Assembly: GCA_007116095.1 (NCBI GenBank)
Contig: SKJD01000477.1
Location: 1-10,450, forward strand
Length of the DNA: 10,450 bases
Origin: Candidatus Hydrogenedentota bacterium
GTDB lineage: Bacteria; Hydrogenedentota; Hydrogenedentia; Hydrogenedentales; SCBR16-9
Direction of reading: 5' to 3'
In this document: one piece after another, positions 8,070-10,450 of the stretch
Layout: every line of letters starts with the position of its first letter
Numbering within the stretch: the stretch's first letter is position 1
The notes under the pieces: model-generated
Seen by the model: only the letters and a program-made list of their open reading frames with translations
What the model was told of the DNA's origin: nothing
Databases searched by the model: none
Program-made: the position numbers and the translations under genes

Positions 8070-9256
8070 GTGCCTTCCCTCCGTAATTCGCGCCGCGGTC
8101 GAAGCATTTGCACCATGAAGTGGACGATAAGCCCGAAAACCGTCACGCCTGTGGCAACATAGGGCGCTAACATCCATTGATTCAGCACTACAGTAAACGT
8201 GGACATATCGCTGCCGTCATCGGCTTCGCCGTATGAAGATTGGAAGAAGGTAAAGCCCGCATGACGAAAAGGACGATTCATTTCCACAACGACTTCCCGG
8301 TCTATGCCGGGGGCGGTCACATTAATGCGACTGGAGAAACTGCGGGGGATGGTGGTGTTCGGCTCAAATTCGGCCCGAAATTCATGCAACTGCACCTGTA
8401 AAGGAAGCGGAATGCGCCGCCTGCGCAGCTCCAAAAACCAGGGCGCATCGTCCACCACCAACATCACCGGGGATGGGTCTCCCGCATACAAAATAAGCCC
8501 TTCCGCCCCCCCATCGCCCATGCGGGCCCTGAGCACAACACCGGGCAGGTATGCCTCCGGGTTTTTCCCCAACGGCGCGGCTGCAAGCCGGGTGATGCCC
8601 GCCACATTGAAGGTATCCCGCGCAGCGTCCGGATCGATAAAAGCCTCGGCATTGCGGTGGTAGGTTTGCACTTCCAGGTGCAGGTCCACCTGCTCGAAGT
8701 AAAGCTGATCCCCCGCCTTCAGATCGTTGGCGGGGAAGGCGTACACCTCCCGTTCAATCTGCTCTCCTTCCCACAGAGCAATCTCCCATTGGGTATAGGA
8801 CGCCGCCACATTGGATGATTCACCTTCCTGTAGCGTGAGATAGCCTTCTTCGGCGGTGATATGCGTTACCCACCCTCCGGCAAGCAATAGCAGCAAGCCC
8901 GCATGGGTCAGCACACTTCCAATGTTTCGCCAACCATAACGAAATTTTAACACCATGCTCAGCAACAGGTTGATGGACAACACCCAAAGTAGCGTCATAC
9001 CACCAGGAAGCGGCAGGGGCAAAAACGCCAGCAGTCGTGAAAAAACACCTGGATCAGATGGCGTATGCCACTGACTGATGGGCGGGGTCAGCCATGCGTA
9101 ATAGAAGTCCTGCTGTGCGGCATGCAGTCCGTGCTCGACCTGATACAGCGTCCCGAAAAAGACGACCAGCATAAACAGCAAAATAGCCCAAACCGCCAGA
9201 CGCAACGACGCCAACCAATGCACGACGCCAGAGAGGTATCCTTTGACGCATTGCAT
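8066..9256 (-). CDS. resB: Cytochrome c biogenesis protein ResB/Ccs1
   Basis: A 396-residue membrane protein with the ResB layout: TM1 (~18-38, in LASLRLAVWAILLFMLVVFF), TM2 (~87-105), TM3 (~114-132, with His118 in LTHAGLLLLLAGG), a large extracytoplasmic domain, and TM4 (~366-384, with His379). The end of the soluble domain carries a family-typical segment, EMNRPFRHAGFTFFQSSYGE. ResB works with CcsA to export haem and present reduced haem to CXXCH cysteines. The ATG at 9256 lies one base after the stop of the small upstream gene, with GGGG 9 bases ahead. The gene ends in a GTGA overlap with ccsA, which points to translational coupling. In some lineages the two are fused as one CcsBA protein; here they are separate. 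The family assignment is strong. Confidence 0.93.
   Translation of the reverse strand: MQCVKGYLSGVVHWLASLRLAVWAILLFMLVVFFGTLYQVEHGLHAAQQDFYYAWLTPPISQWHTPSDPGVFSRLLAFLPLPLPGGMTLLWVLSINLLLSMVLKFRYGWRNIGSVLTHAGLLLLLAGGWVTHITAEEGYLTLQEGESSNVAASYTQWEIALWEGEQIEREVYAFPANDLKAGDQLYFEQVDLHLEVQTYHRNAEAFIDPDAARDTFNVAGITRLAAAPLGKNPEAYLPGVVLRARMGDGGAEGLILYAGDPSPVMLVVDDAPWFLELRRRRIPLPLQVQLHEFRAEFEPNTTIPRSFSSRINVTAPGIDREVVVEMNRPFRHAGFTFFQSSYGEADDGSDMSTFTVVLNQWMLAPYVATGVTVFGLIVHFMVQMLRPRRELRREGT
8077..8082 (-). promoter_or_regulatory. Shine-Dalgarno site deciding the ccsA start
   Basis: GGAGGG on the minus strand lies inside the 3' end of resB, 7 bases upstream of the GTG at 8069. It argues for that GTG over both the ATG at 8177 and the later ATG four codons inside the gene, which would be 19 bases away. 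Confidence 0.7.
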
Positions 9257-9257
9257 A

Positions 9258-9455
9258 TCAATTGGCCCCGGTCATATTGGGCTGCACCATGATTGCATCC
9301 GACGCCTCGGCATCTGGCTGTTCGGTATCCTGTAACTGTATGTAGGTACGCTCGGTATAAATCCGCTGCTCCTGTGCGCCATTTCCACAGCCAGGCGCCG
9401 ACAACATAATCAGAATTGATGGCATCAACAAACGAACCAGGTAACGATATCGCAT
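9258..9455 (-). CDS. Small putative lipoprotein of unknown function
   Basis: A 65-residue ORF starting with an ATG at 9455 and a close AAAGGA ribosome site. A basic start (MRYRYLVR) and a hydrophobic stretch (LLMPSILIML) precede SAPGCGNG, so Cys23 could be a lipidated cysteine. The lipobox is imperfect, with Ala instead of the usual Leu at -3 and Pro at -2. The remaining ~42 residues are polar and acidic, with no recognised domain. The gene lies 11 bases after the HEAT gene stop and 1 base before resB. This supports it as a real operon member: a random ORF would rarely fit so exactly. A role as an envelope-anchored helper of cytochrome maturation is speculation from position only. Confidence 0.7.
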   Translation of the reverse strand: MRYRYLVRLLMPSILIMLSAPGCGNGAQEQRIYTERTYIQLQDTEQPDAEASDAIMVQPNMTGAN

Positions 9456-9466
9456 ACTTTCCTTTG

Positions 9467-10450
9467 CTATTGATTAACTTCACAGGCCTGTACCGACTCC
9501 AGCAAGGCGCGGCGGGTCGAGACTTCGGGATAGTCGGCGGCAAGCGCCTGAATCGCTGGAATACTTTCCGGCGCGCCAATGTCGCCCAAGGCTTCCGCAG
9601 CGGCGTATCGGGTATCGACTGCGTTGTCGAGATTTGCGATCACTTCCAACAAGGTCGGTATCGCTCGTTCATCGCCTATACGCCCGAGCGCCCAGGCGGC
9701 GGCTCCACGCCAGCAGGGTGTGGCTTCCAATTGCAACAAGTGAACGTTGCTGTGGGCAGGGTTGGGACGGCCATAACGGGCTTCGTTTAACTCCGGCGCC
9801 AAGGAAGCCAACAAGGTGTCTACAGATGCTGCATCGCCCAAATTACCCAGTGCGCGTCCCAGGTAGAAGAGCACCCAGTGACGTTGCGGCATGGATACAT
9901 TAAACTCACGGACAGCCCCGAGCGCACGATCCAGCACTTCATTCGGCTTGGCGCGATAGCGTTCATAAGCTTCCCGGACCACTGGCTCATAGCGCGAATC
10001 ACGGCAGACGGATGCCAGGATTTGCGCGGCCCGGTTATCCGCTTCCGGCTGACCGGCCCAGGCATTGAAGGTGGTCTCCAGTGCTTCTTGTAAATCAGCG
10101 GAAGCGGTCATATCAGGATTACCCAGCATGGCCAGACACGTTTCGATCAACTCATCGCCGCGACCACTACGGCGTATTACCCGTCCCACCAGCATCTCAT
10201 AGGTGTCCGTTTCAAGAAACAGCGCACGGTCCGGATCGGTAGGTAGCGAACGGATGATATGCGGCACTATCGGACCGGCATTGGTTGCGCCCATCCTGTC
10301 GAGCGCCTCGATAATCCGGGCGTGCACCGGGGAAGAATGGCAGGCATACAACGCAGGGTGATCGCTGTACCAACCGACATAATCCACATAGTTTCCCAAC
10401 CTGGCGAATGTATCAATCAGCACCGTTTCCGCTTCGGGCGTACCAATCCA
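9467..10450 (-). CDS. HEAT-repeat protein, 5' end outside window
   Basis: The frame is open from the right edge to a TAG at 9467, giving 327 visible residues. The true start is upstream of the window; a GTG at 10423 is internal and has no special support. The C-terminal part carries HEAT/PBS-lyase-type helical repeats, for example CWRGAAAWALGRIGDERAIP followed by TRYAAAEALGDIGAPESIPA. Earlier segments (ARIIEALDRMGA, LFYLGRALGNLGDAASVDTL) look like more divergent repeats. There is no CXXCH motif and no membrane segment in the visible part. Such repeats normally form protein-binding superhelices. Location cannot be judged without the N-terminus. It lies 11 bases upstream of the lipoprotein gene, so it is probably co-transcribed with the maturation genes. 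No catalytic function can be assigned. Confidence 0.85.
   Translation of the reverse strand, partial: WIGTPEAETVLIDTFARLGNYVDYVGWYSDHPALYACHSSPVHARIIEALDRMGATNAGPIVPHIIRSLPTDPDRALFLETDTYEMLVGRVIRRSGRGDELIETCLAMLGNPDMTASADLQEALETTFNAWAGQPEADNRAAQILASVCRDSRYEPVVREAYERYRAKPNEVLDRALGAVREFNVSMPQRHWVLFYLGRALGNLGDAASVDTLLASLAPELNEARYGRPNPAHSNVHLLQLEATPCWRGAAAWALGRIGDERAIPTLLEVIANLDNAVDTRYAAAEALGDIGAPESIPAIQALAADYPEVSTRRALLESVQACEVNQ

Noticed and set aside
6132..8177. ccsA starting at the ATG at 8177
   Set aside because: It would overlap resB by 112 bases and add a non-hydrophobic leader. The GTG at 8069 has an ideal ribosome site and puts the hydrophobic segment at the N-terminus.
9088..9579. 163-codon minus-strand open frame spanning the lipoprotein and resB start
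   Set aside because: It overlaps three well-supported genes in another frame and shows no recognisable protein features.
9467..10423. HEAT protein starting at the GTG at 10423
   Set aside because: The frame stays open to the window edge with protein-like sequence, and no ribosome site precedes this GTG; it is probably internal.

Overview
All six supportable genes lie on the minus strand and are closely spaced, so transcription runs from position 10450 towards 1. The order of expression is: a HEAT-repeat protein (5' end outside the window), a 65-residue putative lipoprotein, a ResB/Ccs1 protein, a CcsA-type haem handling protein, a 1002-residue secreted multihaem protein, and a second large secreted multihaem protein whose 3' end lies beyond position 1. 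Gaps between consecutive genes are 11, 1, -4 (GTGA overlap), 101 and 218 bases. This suggests one operon, possibly with extra promoter activity in the last two gaps.

The middle pair (resB, ccsA) is the membrane machinery of System II cytochrome c maturation, which carries haem across the membrane and attaches it to CXXCH motifs. The two large proteins downstream are obvious clients: both have signal peptides and CXXCH motifs (three in the first, at least two in the second). Both combine a discoidin-like (F5/8 type C) N-terminal domain, a TolB/PD40-like beta-propeller, a haem-bearing middle segment and C-terminal cytochrome-like segments. This architecture matches the large uncharacterised family annotated as HzsA-related, or hydrazine synthase alpha subunit middle-domain, proteins. 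No hydrazine synthase beta/gamma genes are visible, so I do not infer anammox chemistry.

The organism is a bacterium with moderately high GC by eye and standard stop codons. From memory, HzsA-related discoidin/propeller cytochromes, HEAT-repeat proteins and a long-form CcsA are common in Planctomycetota, Verrucomicrobiota/Lentisphaerota and Hydrogenedentota-like lineages. I favour one of these but cannot place it more precisely. The most interesting reading is a self-contained module: a cytochrome maturation system made together with two divergent HzsA-like multihaem proteins of unknown substrate.

No RNA genes, insertion sequences, CRISPR arrays or convincing plus-strand genes were found.
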